The notes under the pieces were generated by a model. It was not told the origin of the DNA. It saw nothing but the letters and a program-made list of their open reading frames with translations, and made no database searches. Below are positions 27,915 to 38,743 of a stretch of DNA of 64,000 bases, in pieces. This DNA comes from Cupriavidus sp. 2SB (GTDB lineage: Bacteria > Pseudomonadota > Gammaproteobacteria > Burkholderiales > Burkholderiaceae), in the NCBI RefSeq assembly GCF_005503625.1, contig NZ_SCMX01000003.1, positions 1-64,000 of the forward strand, in the 5' to 3' direction. The position numbers and the translations under genes are program-made. Numbering within the stretch: the first letter of the stretch is position 1; the number at the start of each line of letters is the position of its first letter.

Positions 27915-28115
27915 TCACGCCGCGAGGAAGGTCAGACCCCGTGCCGCGTCGAGGAACATCGCCATTGCCCCCAGCGCGACAATCGCCATGCCGATCTCCT
28001 TGCGCACCACCTTGCGGCGCAGCCGGGCGGCATCGCCGGTGCGCGCCAGGCGCTGTTTAGTGGCCTGCGCCTGCAATTGCCGGAATTCGGAAACAAAAAG
28101 ATCAACCATTGCCAT
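27915..28115 (-). CDS. Small hypothetical protein with one membrane helix
   Basis: The 66-residue product has a basic, helical N-terminal half (QLQAQATKQRLARTGDAARL, RRKVVRKE) and one hydrophobic segment (IGMAIVALGAMAMFLDAA). It is probably a small inner-membrane protein. A ribosome-binding site (ggggagcacaac) precedes the ATG; a second in-frame Met is at residue 3. It lies between oxyR and dps on the same strand, with an AT-rich palindrome about 100 bases upstream. I do not recognise a family. Coding potential is supported by the ribosome-binding site and context only. Confidence 0.6.
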   Translation of the reverse strand: MAMVDLFVSEFRQLQAQATKQRLARTGDAARLRRKVVRKEIGMAIVALGAMAMFLDAARGLTFLAA

Positions 28116-28212
28116 GTTGTGCTCCCCATGCGGTCACTGGAGGTCTTGCGCCGCTGCAAGCAGCACCGCAAGACCCGATGGAATGGAGTGTATGCATCAA
28201 CTACTAATGTGA

Positions 28213-28241
28213 CTATTCGATAATTTAAAACTATTGAATAG
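28213..28241 (-). promoter_or_regulatory. AT-rich imperfect palindrome, possible OxyR-type operator
   Basis: Nine-base arms (ctattcgat / attgaatag, one mismatch) surround an AT-rich centre in an otherwise GC-rich region. Inside lies ATAA-N7-CTAT (28220-28234), one mismatch from an OxyR half-site unit. It is upstream of the small membrane-protein gene and dps, and just downstream of the oxyR terminator. Binding is a guess from sequence alone. Confidence 0.35.
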
Positions 28242-28275
28242 GCTGGGGCTATGTTGGCCGGACGGCGTTGGCGGG

Positions 28276-28306
28276 AAATAAAAAACGGCAGGAGAACCCT
28301 GCCGTT
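28276..28306 (-). terminator. Intrinsic terminator of oxyR
   Basis: A perfect 9-bp stem (aacggcagg / cctgccgtt) with a five-base loop is followed on the minus strand by a T-run (ttttttattt). It begins 24 bases past the oxyR stop codon. Confidence 0.88.
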
Positions 28307-28329
28307 GGCGATGGATTATCGAAAGGCTG

Positions 28330-29286
28330 TCAGGCCGCCACTGCCTCGACGGCGGACGCATCGGAGAGTCGGCGCACGCCGGACAGATCGCACGCGGCCA
28401 CGGCGCGGGCCAGGGCCTCCATGGCCGGCAGACGCGTGAAACTCTTGCGCCATGCCAGAACCACGCGGCGGTCTGGCACCGGATCGGCAAACGGCACATA
28501 GGCCAGCAGGTCGTTACGCGGCTTCAGGTCCGGCACCGACGTGCGCGGCAGCACGGTGATACCCACGCCGCTGGCCACCATGTGGCGAATCGTCTCGAGC
28601 GACGATCCTTCGAACGTCTTCTGGATACCGTCGGCGGCCTGCGAGAAGCGCGACAGTTCCGGGCACACGCCCAGCACGTGATCGCGGAAGCAATGCCCGC
28701 TGCCAAGCAGCAGCATGGTCTGCTGCTTGAGCTCGTCAGGGTCCACCTTGGCCTGTTCGGCCAGGGCGTGCCCGCGCGGAACAGCCACCACGAACGGCTC
28801 GTCATAGAGCGGACGCACGGTCAAACCCGAATCCGGGAACGGCTCGGCCATGATCGCGCAATCGATCTCGCCCTGCTTGAGCAGTTCTATAAGCTTGTTC
28901 GTGTAGTTCTCCTGCAGCATCAACGGCATTTGCGGCACGGTGTCGATCATCTGCTTGACCAGCGCCGGCAGCAGGTACGGCCCGATCGTGTAGATCACGC
29001 CCACGCGCAGCGGACCGGCCAGCGGATCCTTGCCCTGCTTGGCGATTTCGCGGATCGCCATGGTCTGCTCCAGCACACGCTGAGCCTGCGCCACAATCTG
29101 CTCGCCAATCGCCGTCACCGACACCTCGGAGGTGCCCCGCTCGAAGATCTGCACGGTCAGCTCGTCTTCCAGCTTCTTGATGGCGACTGACAACGTTGGC
29201 TGCGATACGAAGCACGCCTCGGCCGCACGGCCAAAATGGCGCTCGCGCGCAACGGCGACGATGTACTTCAGTTCGGTGAGCGTCAT
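28330..29286 (-). CDS. oxyR: Hydrogen peroxide-sensing LysR regulator OxyR
   Basis: OxyR activates peroxide-defence genes when two cysteines form a disulfide. The 318-residue protein has an N-terminal LysR helix-turn-helix (RAAEACFVSQPTLSVAIKKL). It has the redox pair in GSGHCFRDHVLGVC, at Cys199 and Cys208, the same numbering as in Escherichia coli OxyR. It lies downstream of recG on the same strand; recG-oxyR adjacency with dps nearby is known in Burkholderia relatives. A strong terminator follows. The C-terminus is slightly extended and Ala-rich. Confidence 0.96.
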   Translation of the reverse strand: MTLTELKYIVAVARERHFGRAAEACFVSQPTLSVAIKKLEDELTVQIFERGTSEVSVTAIGEQIVAQAQRVLEQTMAIREIAKQGKDPLAGPLRVGVIYTIGPYLLPALVKQMIDTVPQMPLMLQENYTNKLIELLKQGEIDCAIMAEPFPDSGLTVRPLYDEPFVVAVPRGHALAEQAKVDPDELKQQTMLLLGSGHCFRDHVLGVCPELSRFSQAADGIQKTFEGSSLETIRHMVASGVGITVLPRTSVPDLKPRNDLLAYVPFADPVPDRRVVLAWRKSFTRLPAMEALARAVAACDLSGVRRLSDASAVEAVAA

Positions 29287-29405
29287 GATTAATCAATTCC
29301 GGTTAGGCGATAGATTTTAGCTTCGATTCCGCCGTCTGTCAGATCGACGAAGTAATGTCAGGCATACATCACTTCGCTGACGCATCAAACATTCCGCGAA
29401 CAACG

Positions 29406-31589
29406 CTAGGCCTTCAGAAAGTGTTCCCGACCGCCAAGCCAGCGCGAGAGATGCGCCTCCACAGCCTCCGGGAACCGGGCGAGCATCAGCTCAGCAGCTT
29501 CCTGCGCGGGATCCACCAGCCAGGCATCGGTCTCCAAATCGGCAAACCGGAGCATGGCCTCCCCCGACTGGCGCGCGCCGAGGAACTCGCCGGGACCACG
29601 GATCTGCAGGTCGCGCCGCGCGATCTCGAAACCGTCGGTGGTCTCACGCATCGTGGCCAGCCGTTCCTTGGCCGTGGGCGACAGCGGGGCCTGGTACATC
29701 AACAGACAGACGGATTCCGCACTGCCCCGCCCCACCCGGCCGCGCAACTGGTGCAACTGCGCCAGCCCGAAACGCTCGGCATGCTCGATGACCATTAGCG
29801 AGGCATTGGGTACGTCCACGCCCACCTCGATCACAGTGGTGGCGACCAGCACCTGCATGCGGTTCGCGCTGAAATCTTCCATCACCGCCACCTTCTCGAC
29901 GGGCGGCAGCCGGCCATGCACCAGCCCGACGCGCAGGTCGGGCAGCGCGGCCACCAGCGTTTCATACGTCTCCACGGCGGTCTGCAACTGCAACGCCTCG
30001 CTTTCCTCGATCAGCGGACAGACCCAGTAGACCTGCCGACCTTCGGCGGCGGCATGATGCACGCGCTCGATGACTTCATCGCGACGCGCATCGTTGACCA
30101 GCCGCGTGACGATCGGCGTGCGGCCTGGCGGCAGTTCGTCGATCACGGACACGTCGAGGTCCGCGTAGTAGGTCATCGCCAACGTCCGGGGGATCGGCGT
30201 GGCCGACATCATGAGTTGATGGGGCGCCTTGTCCGATGGAGCCGTAGCATCGGCTGCCCCCGCCTTGCCGCGCAGCGCCAGCCGCTGCGCCACGCCAAAG
30301 CGGTGCTGTTCATCGACCACGGCCAGCCCCAGATTGGCAAAGCGCACGCCGTCCTGAATCAGTGCATGGGTGCCGATCACCAGCTTGGCTTCGCCCGATT
30401 CGGCCAGCGCCACGGCTTCGCGCTTCGCCTTCGCCTTGAGGCTACCCGCCAGCCACGCTACAGGCACGCCCAGTGGCTCCAGCCATGCCGAGAGTTTGCG
30501 GTAGTGCTGTTCGGCCAGGATTTCCGTGGGTGCCATCAATGCGGCCTGATAACCGGCATCGATGGCCTGGCACGCGGCCAGTGCCGCCACGATGGTTTTG
30601 CCGCTGCCCACATCGCCTTGCAGGAGCCGATGCATCGGGTGCGGCAAGGTCATGTCGGCGGCGATTTCCTCCACCACGCGCTGCTGCGCGCCGGTCAGCT
30701 TGAACGGCAACGCGGCCAGGAAGCGGGTCAGCAGGCCATCCGCGCGACGCGGCATTGATGGCGCATTCTTCTCGCGCCGGGCCGCCTGCGAGCGGCGCAG
30801 CGATATCTGCTGGGCAAGCAGTTCGTCGAACTTGATGCGGATCCACGCCGGATGCGAGCGATCGGCCAGCGCGGCTTCGCTCTCCTGCGGCGGCGGGTTG
30901 TGCAGCAGCCGCAGGCAATCCATCAGTGGCGCCAGCTTCAGCGACGCCAGCGGGCCGCGCAGCACCGGTTGCGGCAATGTCTCGGGCATCGGCGTCCGAG
31001 ACAGCGCGCCACCAATAGCCTTGCGAAGGTAGGCTTGCGAAATGCCGGCCGTGGCGGGGTAGACCGGCGTCAGGCGATCCGGCAGGGCCTCTTCGGCCAC
31101 CACGGGGCGCACCGTCGGATGAACCATCTCGGCACCGAAGAAACCGCCACGGATCTCCCCGCGCACGCGCAGCCGCACGCCCTCGGCCATCTGTTTGGTC
31201 TGGCTGCCGTAGAAGTTCAGGAAGCGCAGCGTGAGTTCGCCGGTGTCATCGGCGATCTTGACCACGAGTTGCCGACGCGGTCGAAATGTCACCTCGTTGG
31301 AGACCACTTCGCCCTCGACCTGCGCCGCCAGCCCAAGCCCTGCGCGCCGGGTGGCCTCGCCGATGGTTTCCAGCGTGGTCTCGTCCTCGTAGCGCAGCGG
31401 CAGATGCAGGACGAGGTCGACGGGCCGGCGCAAGCCGAGCTTGGCCAGCCGGGCGGCGGCCGTGGACGGCTTGGCCGCGTTCGGCCCCGACCCATCCTTG
31501 GCTGGGGTGGACTTGCCACGCCGGGCCGGTTTGCCGGGGGCCTCAGCGTGTGCGGGTTCGTCGATCGGATCGTTGGCGGTGCCTGGCAT
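29406..31589 (-). CDS. recG: ATP-dependent DNA helicase RecG
   Basis: RecG remodels branched DNA such as stalled forks and Holliday junctions. The 727-residue protein has an N-terminal wedge (OB-fold) domain, then superfamily 2 helicase motifs: Walker [13 protein letters not shown]-type box [25 protein letters not shown], and the late QLRGRVGRG motif. The frame is open upstream to 31643, but the ATG at 31589 gives the likely start; the first 35-40 residues are low-complexity and variable. It is divergent from queA, with oxyR downstream. Confidence 0.96.
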   Translation of the reverse strand: MPGTANDPIDEPAHAEAPGKPARRGKSTPAKDGSGPNAAKPSTAAARLAKLGLRRPVDLVLHLPLRYEDETTLETIGEATRRAGLGLAAQVEGEVVSNEVTFRPRRQLVVKIADDTGELTLRFLNFYGSQTKQMAEGVRLRVRGEIRGGFFGAEMVHPTVRPVVAEEALPDRLTPVYPATAGISQAYLRKAIGGALSRTPMPETLPQPVLRGPLASLKLAPLMDCLRLLHNPPPQESEAALADRSHPAWIRIKFDELLAQQISLRRSQAARREKNAPSMPRRADGLLTRFLAALPFKLTGAQQRVVEEIAADMTLPHPMHRLLQGDVGSGKTIVAALAACQAIDAGYQAALMAPTEILAEQHYRKLSAWLEPLGVPVAWLAGSLKAKAKREAVALAESGEAKLVIGTHALIQDGVRFANLGLAVVDEQHRFGVAQRLALRGKAGAADATAPSDKAPHQLMMSATPIPRTLAMTYYADLDVSVIDELPPGRTPIVTRLVNDARRDEVIERVHHAAAEGRQVYWVCPLIEESEALQLQTAVETYETLVAALPDLRVGLVHGRLPPVEKVAVMEDFSANRMQVLVATTVIEVGVDVPNASLMVIEHAERFGLAQLHQLRGRVGRGSAESVCLLMYQAPLSPTAKERLATMRETTDGFEIARRDLQIRGPGEFLGARQSGEAMLRFADLETDAWLVDPAQEAAELMLARFPEAVEAHLSRWLGGREHFLKA

Positions 31590-31759
31590 CAGCGCGGGAA
31601 TATGGAGATCACAAGCGGGGCGTGGGCAGCGCGGGGCGCCCAAGCCTTACAATATCGGATTCGCCGATTGTACCCATGCCATGCCGATGCCTGCGGCAGC
31701 ACTCCGTCACGAGTGCCGCCCGCGCATCGTTTTGCGTGGCCGCGCCGTTTGTCAAACCC

Positions 31760-32830
31760 ATGCTGACTCTGTCCGATTTCGATTTCCCGCTGCCGCCCGA
31801 ACTGATCGCGCAGTCCGCCCTGCCCGACCGTAGCGCCAGCCGCCTGCTGGTGGTGGATCGGACAGCCCCGGAAGACACTGCCGACGCCGTGCGGATGGTG
31901 GATCGCGCATTCAGCGACATCCTCGAATACCTGCGTCCCGACGACCTGCTCGTCTTCAACGACACGCGCGTGATCAAGGCGCGCTTCTTCGGCCAGAAGC
32001 CCAGCGGCGGCCGGATCGAGGTGCTGGTCGAGCGCGTGGTGGATACCCACACCGTGCTGGCCCAAGTACGCGCCTCGAAGACACCCGCCGAAGGTAGCGA
32101 ACTGCTGCTGGCCGACGATGCCTTTTCGGTGACCGTGGGCCCGCGCGTGGACCAGTTCTTCACGCTGCGCTTCCCCGAGCCTGCGCTCGACCTGATCGAG
32201 CGCTACGGCCGCCTGCCGCTGCCGCCGTACATCACGCACGACCCCGACGCCTACGATGAAACGCGCTACCAGACCGTGTATGCGCGCAATCCAGGCGCGG
32301 TGGCCGCGCCCACCGCCGGGCTGCATTTCGACGATGCGCTGTTCGCGCGCCTCGACGCGGCCGGTGTGCGCCGTGGCTTCCTGACGCTGCACGTTGGCGC
32401 GGGCACGTTCCAGCCCGTGCGTACCGAGAACCTGGCCGAGCACAAGATGCACTCGGAGTGGTTTTCGATTCCGCCCGAACTGGCCGATGCCGTGCGCGAG
32501 ACCCGCACGCGAGGCGGCCGCGTGATCGCCGTGGGCACCACGTCGCTACGCGCGCTGGAATCGGCGGGCGCCGAAGACGGCACGCTGGCCGTCGCCCAGG
32601 GCGACACCGATATCTTCATCACCCCCGGCTATCGTTTCCGCGTGGTCGATGCGCTGATCACCAACTTTCACCTGCCCAAGTCCACGCTGCTGATGCTGGT
32701 GTCGGCGCTGGCGGGCGTGGAAGCCATCCGCGCCGCCTACCGCCACGCCGTGGAAGGCCGCTACCGCTTCTTCAGCTATGGCGATGCCATGCTGCTGACT
32801 GTCCGTGACCGTTGCGAGACGCAGGACTGA
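31760..32830 (+). CDS. queA: S-adenosylmethionine:tRNA ribosyltransferase-isomerase
   Basis: QueA transfers and rearranges the ribosyl part of SAM onto preQ1-modified tRNA to give epoxyqueuosine. The 356-residue product starts [18 protein letters not shown] and has the family stretches [22 protein letters not shown] and [18 protein letters not shown]. The frame is open far upstream, but the conserved N-terminus sets the start at 31760. It precedes tgt by 21 bases, so the two queuosine genes are one unit. Confidence 0.97.
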   Translation: MLTLSDFDFPLPPELIAQSALPDRSASRLLVVDRTAPEDTADAVRMVDRAFSDILEYLRPDDLLVFNDTRVIKARFFGQKPSGGRIEVLVERVVDTHTVLAQVRASKTPAEGSELLLADDAFSVTVGPRVDQFFTLRFPEPALDLIERYGRLPLPPYITHDPDAYDETRYQTVYARNPGAVAAPTAGLHFDDALFARLDAAGVRRGFLTLHVGAGTFQPVRTENLAEHKMHSEWFSIPPELADAVRETRTRGGRVIAVGTTSLRALESAGAEDGTLAVAQGDTDIFITPGYRFRVVDALITNFHLPKSTLLMLVSALAGVEAIRAAYRHAVEGRYRFFSYGDAMLLTVRDRCETQD

Positions 32831-33982
<1,152 letters not shown>

Positions 33983-34225
33983 CCTCCATGTATCCAAAAC
34001 CAGACAGGTAGCGGAAAGCCCGGTAGAACTTTTCGCGGCCTGATGGTCGAATACCTGCCCGCCGAGCGGGTGGTCTCCGGGAACGAGGTATTTCTGTCAC
34101 GTACTTAAAGTACTTTCGGAGCACCCCGAGCAAACCCGGAATTCGCCCTAGAATGCCCAAGGCGGGACGACAACGGGTGATAGAATGCCCGATTCACTGA
34201 ATGACCTTTGTGACGGAGAAGTAAC

Positions 34226-34552
34226 GTGCTGATTTCGAACGCTTTTGCTCAGACCGCTGGCGCTGGCGGCGCAGCGGGTGGCCTGATGAGCTTCCTGCCG
34301 ATCATCCTGATGTTCGCGGTGCTGTGGTTCATCATGATCCGCCCGCAGATGAAGCGGCAAAAGGAAGCCAAGGCCATGATGGAAGCACTGGCAAAGAACG
34401 ACGAAGTCGTGACCGCCGGCGGCATCCTGGGTCGTGTAACCAAGGTCAATGAGAACTACGTGACGGTAGAAGTGGCGGAAGGCACGGAAATCACCGTGCA
34501 GAAGAACGCCGTGACCACCGTCCTGCCGAAAGGCACGCTGAAGTCGCTCTGA
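34226..34552 (+). CDS. yajC: Sec translocon accessory protein YajC
   Basis: YajC is a small single-span inner-membrane partner of SecDF-YidC. The 108-residue product has one N-terminal hydrophobic helix (about residues 18-36) ending in the conserved FIMIRPQMKRQKE. A cytoplasmic domain follows with DEVVTAGGILGRV. Translation starts at a GTG with a good ribosome-binding site (cggagaag). It lies between tgt and secD. Confidence 0.96.
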   Translation: MLISNAFAQTAGAGGAAGGLMSFLPIILMFAVLWFIMIRPQMKRQKEAKAMMEALAKNDEVVTAGGILGRVTKVNENYVTVEVAEGTEITVQKNAVTTVLPKGTLKSL

Positions 34553-34761
34553 TCCGGACTGCCTCAATCGCCTGATCCCGGCACGGTCTACCGCAGCAAC
34601 CGCCGCGAGAGACCGCCCCCTGCGCAGCCGCCTGAACCAGCCCGCGGGTCCACCCGGACCCGGCCCGGAGCTGCCAGGCGGCTGTTTGCCAACCGGTCCG
34701 GCCGATCCGGCGCGCACTGCGCGCGACAATCGGCCACGCCAACTGCAACGACTGGCCAAAG

Positions 34762-36627
34762 ATGAATCGTTACCCGCTTTGGAAGTACATCGTGATTCTG
34801 GTGGCCCTGGCCATCGGGATCATCTACACCCTGCCGAACTTCTTCGGCGAGGCACCCGCTGTGCAGGTGTCCTCCGCAAAGGCCACGGTCAAGGTCGACC
34901 TGGCCATGCAGAAACAGGTCGAGGAAGTGCTGGCCCAGAACCAGCTGCAGCCCGACGGGGTCTTTTTCGATCTCGCCGGCCAGTCCGGCTCGGTCAAGGC
35001 ACGTTTCCGCACGACCGACGAGCAGCTCAAGGCCAAGGACGTCCTGTCCCGCGCGCTCAATCCCAACGCCAACGATCCCACCTATGTGGTGGCGCTGAAT
35101 CTGCTGTCCGGCTCGCCGCAGTGGCTCACCTCCCTGCACGCACTGCCGATGTACCTGGGCCTGGACCTGCGCGGTGGCGTCCACTTCCTGCTGCAAGTCG
35201 ACATGAAGGGTGCCGTCGACAAGAAGCTCGACAGCCTCTCGGGCGATGCCCGTACGTTGCTGCGCGACAAGAACATCCGCCATTCCGGCATCGACCGTGA
35301 CGGCGACCGCCTGACCGTGCGCTTTGGCAATGCTGGCGAGGCCGACCGCGCACGCGCTGTCCTGGCCGATAGCCTGCGCGAGCTGGCATTCACCGTGGAC
35401 GGCAACAACGTCACCGGCGTGTTTACCGATGCTGCCCGCAAGGCCGTGCAGGACGCCGCCGTCAAGCAGAACATCACCACGCTGCACAACCGCGTGAACG
35501 AACTCGGCGTGGCCGAGCCCGTGATCCAGCAGCAGGGCGCCGACCGTATCGTCGTGCAACTGCCGGGCGTGCAGGACACGGCCAAGGCCAAGGACATCAT
35601 CGGCCGTACCGCCACGTTGGAAGCCCGCCTGGCCGATCCGGACGCACCGCGCAACCCGCGTCCGGGCGACCCGGTGCCGTTTGGCGACGAACTGTTCACG
35701 CAAGGTAACGGCGCGCCGGTGATCCTGCGCAAGCAGGTGATCTTCACGGGCGACCGCATTGAAAGCGCGTCGGCCGGCTTCGACCAGAACCAGCGCCCCT
35801 CCGTCAACATCAAGCTCGATGCACAGGGTGGCCGCACGCTGCGTGACGTGTCGCGCGAGAACATCGGCAAGCCGATGGGCATCGTCCTGTTCGAAAAGGG
35901 CAAGGGCGAAGTGCTGACCGTGGCGACGATCCAGTCGGAACTGGGTTCGAGCTTCCAGATCACCGGCTCCTACTCGACCGAAGCTGCCAACGACCTGGCG
36001 CTGCTGCTGCGCGCCGGCTCGCTGGCCGCACCGATGGAAATCATCGAGGAACGCACGATCGGCCCGTCGCTGGGCGCGGACAACATCCAGAAGGGCTTTG
36101 ACTCCGTCGCCTACGGCTTTGCGGCCATGGGCGTGTTCATGATCTTCTACTACATGCTGTTCGGCGTGTTCTCGGTAATCGCGCTGGGCGTGAACCTGCT
36201 GCTGCTGATCGCGCTGCTGTCGATGCTGCAGGCCACGCTGACGCTGCCCGGCATCGCCGCTATCGCGCTGGTGCTCGGCATGGCCATCGATGCGAACGTG
36301 CTGATCAACGAACGTATCCGGGAAGAGTTGCGCGCGGGCGCGTCGCCGCAGATGGCCATTGCCATCGGCTTCGACCGCGCCTGGGCCACCATCCTGGACT
36401 CGAACGTGACCACACTGATCGCAGGCCTGGCGCTGCTGGCGTTCGGCTCGGGTCCTGTGCGCGGCTTTGCCGTGGTGCACTGCCTGGGCATCCTGACCTC
36501 GATGTTCTCGGCGGTGTTCTTCAACCGCGGCATCGTCAACCTCTGGTACGGCCGCAAGAAGAAGCTGCAGAGCCTGGCCATTGGCCAGGTCTGGAAGCCG
36601 GGCCCCGATACCCCGGTCACCAAGTAA
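34762..36627 (+). CDS. secD: Protein translocase subunit SecD
   Basis: SecD forms a proton-driven complex with SecF that pulls secreted proteins out of the SecYEG channel on the periplasmic side. The 621-residue product has an N-terminal membrane helix and the motif GLDLRGGVHFLLQVD near residue 132. A large periplasmic domain follows. Five C-terminal helices contain the IALVLGMAIDANVLINERIREE stretch (quoted in part: GMAIDANVLINERIREE). Its length is normal. secF follows 21 bases later. Confidence 0.98.
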   Translation: MNRYPLWKYIVILVALAIGIIYTLPNFFGEAPAVQVSSAKATVKVDLAMQKQVEEVLAQNQLQPDGVFFDLAGQSGSVKARFRTTDEQLKAKDVLSRALNPNANDPTYVVALNLLSGSPQWLTSLHALPMYLGLDLRGGVHFLLQVDMKGAVDKKLDSLSGDARTLLRDKNIRHSGIDRDGDRLTVRFGNAGEADRARAVLADSLRELAFTVDGNNVTGVFTDAARKAVQDAAVKQNITTLHNRVNELGVAEPVIQQQGADRIVVQLPGVQDTAKAKDIIGRTATLEARLADPDAPRNPRPGDPVPFGDELFTQGNGAPVILRKQVIFTGDRIESASAGFDQNQRPSVNIKLDAQGGRTLRDVSRENIGKPMGIVLFEKGKGEVLTVATIQSELGSSFQITGSYSTEAANDLALLLRAGSLAAPMEIIEERTIGPSLGADNIQKGFDSVAYGFAAMGVFMIFYYMLFGVFSVIALGVNLLLLIALLSMLQATLTLPGIAAIALVLGMAIDANVLINERIREELRAGASPQMAIAIGFDRAWATILDSNVTTLIAGLALLAFGSGPVRGFAVVHCLGILTSMFSAVFFNRGIVNLWYGRKKKLQSLAIGQVWKPGPDTPVTK

Positions 36628-36648
36628 GCCAGGACAGGAACACACATC

Positions 36649-37623
36649 ATGGAATTTTTCCGCATCAAGCGCGACTTTCCGTTCATGAAGCACGCGTTGA
36701 TCTTCAACGTGGTCTCCTTCCTGACGTTTGCCGCTGCCGTCTTCTTCCTCTGGCACAAGGGCCTGCACCTGTCGATCGAGTTCACCGGCGGTACGGTGAT
36801 GGAAGTCAACTACCAGCAGACCGCCGATCTCGAAAAGATCCGTGGCCAGGTAGGCAAGCTCGGCTATAGCGACGTGCAGGTGCAGAACTTCGGCACCTCG
36901 CGCGACGTGATGATCCGCCTGCCGCTGCAGAAGGGTCCGGACGGCAAGCCCGTAACCTCGGCGCAGCAGAGCGAACAGGTGATGGGCGCGCTGACCGCCT
37001 CCGCGCCTGACGCCAAGCTCCAGCGCGTGGAATTTGTGGGGCCGCAGGTAGGCAAGGAACTGGCCACCGACGGCCTGCTGGCGCTGCTCTGCGTGGTGGC
37101 CGGTATCGTGATCTACCTGTCGTTCCGGTTCGAATGGAAGTTCGCCGTGGCGGGCATCATCGCCAACCTGCACGACGTGGTGATCATCCTGGGCTTCTTC
37201 GCGTACTTCCAGTGGGAGTTCTCGCTGTCGGTGCTCGCGGCAATCCTTGCGGTGCTCGGTTACTCGGTGAACGAATCGGTCGTGATCTTCGACCGGATTC
37301 GCGAAGCCTTCCGCAAGTACCGCAAGATGAGCACCCACGAAGTCATCGACCACGCCATCACCAGCACGATGTCGCGGACCATCATCACCCACGGCTCGAC
37401 CGAAATGATGGTGCTGTCGATGTTCTTCTTCGGCGGCCCGACGCTGCACTACTTCGCACTGGCCCTGACCGTGGGTATCCTGTTCGGTATCTACTCGTCG
37501 GTGTTCGTGGCTGCGGCACTGGCCATGTGGCTGGGCGTCAAGCGCGAAGACCTGGTCAAGGGCGACAAGAAGGGAGGCGACTCCACCGACCGCAACGACC
37601 CGAACTTCGGGGCGCAGGCCTGA
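36649..37623 (+). CDS. secF: Protein translocase subunit SecF
   Basis: SecF is the partner of SecD. The 324-residue product has six hydrophobic segments, the periplasmic motif LSIEFTGGTVMEV near residue 44, and the C-terminal GYSVNESVVIFDRIRE segment typical of SecF. The cytoplasmic tail is charged (KGDKKGGDSTDRNDPN). An 11-nt tandem repeat and a bidirectional terminator follow the stop codon. Confidence 0.98.
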   Translation: MEFFRIKRDFPFMKHALIFNVVSFLTFAAAVFFLWHKGLHLSIEFTGGTVMEVNYQQTADLEKIRGQVGKLGYSDVQVQNFGTSRDVMIRLPLQKGPDGKPVTSAQQSEQVMGALTASAPDAKLQRVEFVGPQVGKELATDGLLALLCVVAGIVIYLSFRFEWKFAVAGIIANLHDVVIILGFFAYFQWEFSLSVLAAILAVLGYSVNESVVIFDRIREAFRKYRKMSTHEVIDHAITSTMSRTIITHGSTEMMVLSMFFFGGPTLHYFALALTVGILFGIYSSVFVAAALAMWLGVKREDLVKGDKKGGDSTDRNDPNFGAQA

Positions 37624-37650
37624 CGGTCATCGCTGTCATCGACAAAGAAA

Positions 37651-37691
37651 GCGACAAAGAAGCGACAAAGAAGCGACAAAGAAGCGACAAA
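37651..37691. repeat. 11-nt tandem repeat after secF
   Basis: Three perfect copies of gcgacaaagaa (37651-37683) and a partial fourth (to 37691) follow one another. A degenerate copy lies just before them. The array sits between the secF stop and its terminator. Copy number could vary between strains by slippage. Confidence 0.85.
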
Positions 37692-37693
37692 AT

Positions 37694-37724
37694 AAAAAGG
37701 CACCTTCGGGTGCCTTTTTATTTT
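37694..37724. terminator. Bidirectional terminator between secF and phcQ
   Basis: An 11-bp stem (aaaaaggcacc / ggtgccttttt) with a stable ttcg tetraloop has a T-run on each strand. It sits between convergent secF and phcQ and can end transcription from both sides. Confidence 0.95.
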
Positions 37725-37750
37725 CCTCCGGGCCGCTACCGGCCGAGCCA

Positions 37751-38743
37751 TCAGACTTCCGTCAGGTTCTCGATCCAGACCGCCAGGCGATCCGACGCAA
37801 ACGACTCGGTACGGGTGCCGGTGCGCGCCGAAATGGCATCGCCCTCGCGCACCAGTTGCAGCGCCCCGCCTGCTTCCTCCAGCCACAGCAGCGTAGCCAG
37901 CCAGGCAGCGTGTTCGGCCGACACGGCTTCGCCCACTGGATTGGCGACAAACTCGCTCAACGCTGCGGGGGACGTCCAGGTGATGACGTCGCCATCACGG
38001 CGCACGGACGCGCCAAGCGCCTCGGCCAACACCGCCGCCACATCGCCAGCGCCACGGCCCGCTGCGCGCAACGCCGCGAGCCTCAAGCCGACCGCATGGC
38101 CAAACGATCCACTGCGCTGGCTTTCCGCGCCGATCACGTCCGCGTAGTCCATGCGCTGCCAGTCCGGCTCGGCATTCTTCGCACCGGCCAGCGAGGTACC
38201 CGACAGATACGTCTCCACCGGCTGGAATTTTCCAGGACCGATCAGGCTCGCACACAGCGCATGCACCATGCCCACGCGCGTCGCCACGGTCTGCTTCTGC
38301 AGCACCATCAGCTTCTCGCGTACAAGCTGGTCGCGCTCGCGGCGCAGCCCGGACAGTTCCAGCGCTTGCTTCAGTTCCATGCGCAGCGCCGTAATGTCCC
38401 ACGGCTTCTTGATGTAGCGATGGATCTGGCCCTGGTTGACTGCCTCGACGGTCTGGTCGAGCTCCGAGTAGGCCGTGGTCAGGATGCGCACGATGTGCGG
38501 GTAGCGCTCGCGCGCATACCGCAGCAGTTCGTTGCCATACTCGCCCGGCATACGTTGGTCGGACACCAGCACGGCAAGGCTCTCGGCGTGGGCATCGAGC
38601 AGCGCCTTGCCCTCCTCCACCGACTGGCCGGTCACCACCGGTGCAAGCTGCCCGATGGCGCGCTGGAAATACTTGACTGCGGTAGCTTCGTCGTCGACGA
38701 ACAGAATCGCCGGGGGTGCCTGCGTCATATTCGGTTCGCTCAT
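37751..38743 (-). CDS. phcQ: Response regulator PhcQ
   Basis: The 330-residue protein has an N-terminal receiver domain with the acidic pair at residues 17-18 (FVDDE), phosphoacceptor Asp62 (VLVSDQRMPG) and conserved Lys near 112 (YIKKPWD). A coiled segment (about 130-150) leads to a C-terminal domain of about 170 residues that I cannot assign to a known output fold. In Ralstonia solanacearum PhcQ takes part in the phc quorum-sensing relay. The ATG overlaps the phcR stop codon (ATGA) and has a good ribosome-binding site (aggag). The name rests on locus order and architecture. Confidence 0.85.
   Translation of the reverse strand: MSEPNMTQAPPAILFVDDEATAVKYFQRAIGQLAPVVTGQSVEEGKALLDAHAESLAVLVSDQRMPGEYGNELLRYARERYPHIVRILTTAYSELDQTVEAVNQGQIHRYIKKPWDITALRMELKQALELSGLRRERDQLVREKLMVLQKQTVATRVGMVHALCASLIGPGKFQPVETYLSGTSLAGAKNAEPDWQRMDYADVIGAESQRSGSFGHAVGLRLAALRAAGRGAGDVAAVLAEALGASVRRDGDVITWTSPAALSEFVANPVGEAVSAEHAAWLATLLWLEEAGGALQLVREGDAISARTGTRTESFASDRLAVWIENLTEV

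Noticed and set aside
34588-37449. Very long minus-strand frame opposite secD and secF
   Set aside because: It spans two certain plus-strand genes and the gaps around them and has the Gln/His/Arg-rich look of an antisense frame.
37639-37691. Short tandem repeats after secF as a CRISPR array
   Set aside because: The units abut without spacers and are only 11 bases long; no cas gene is present.
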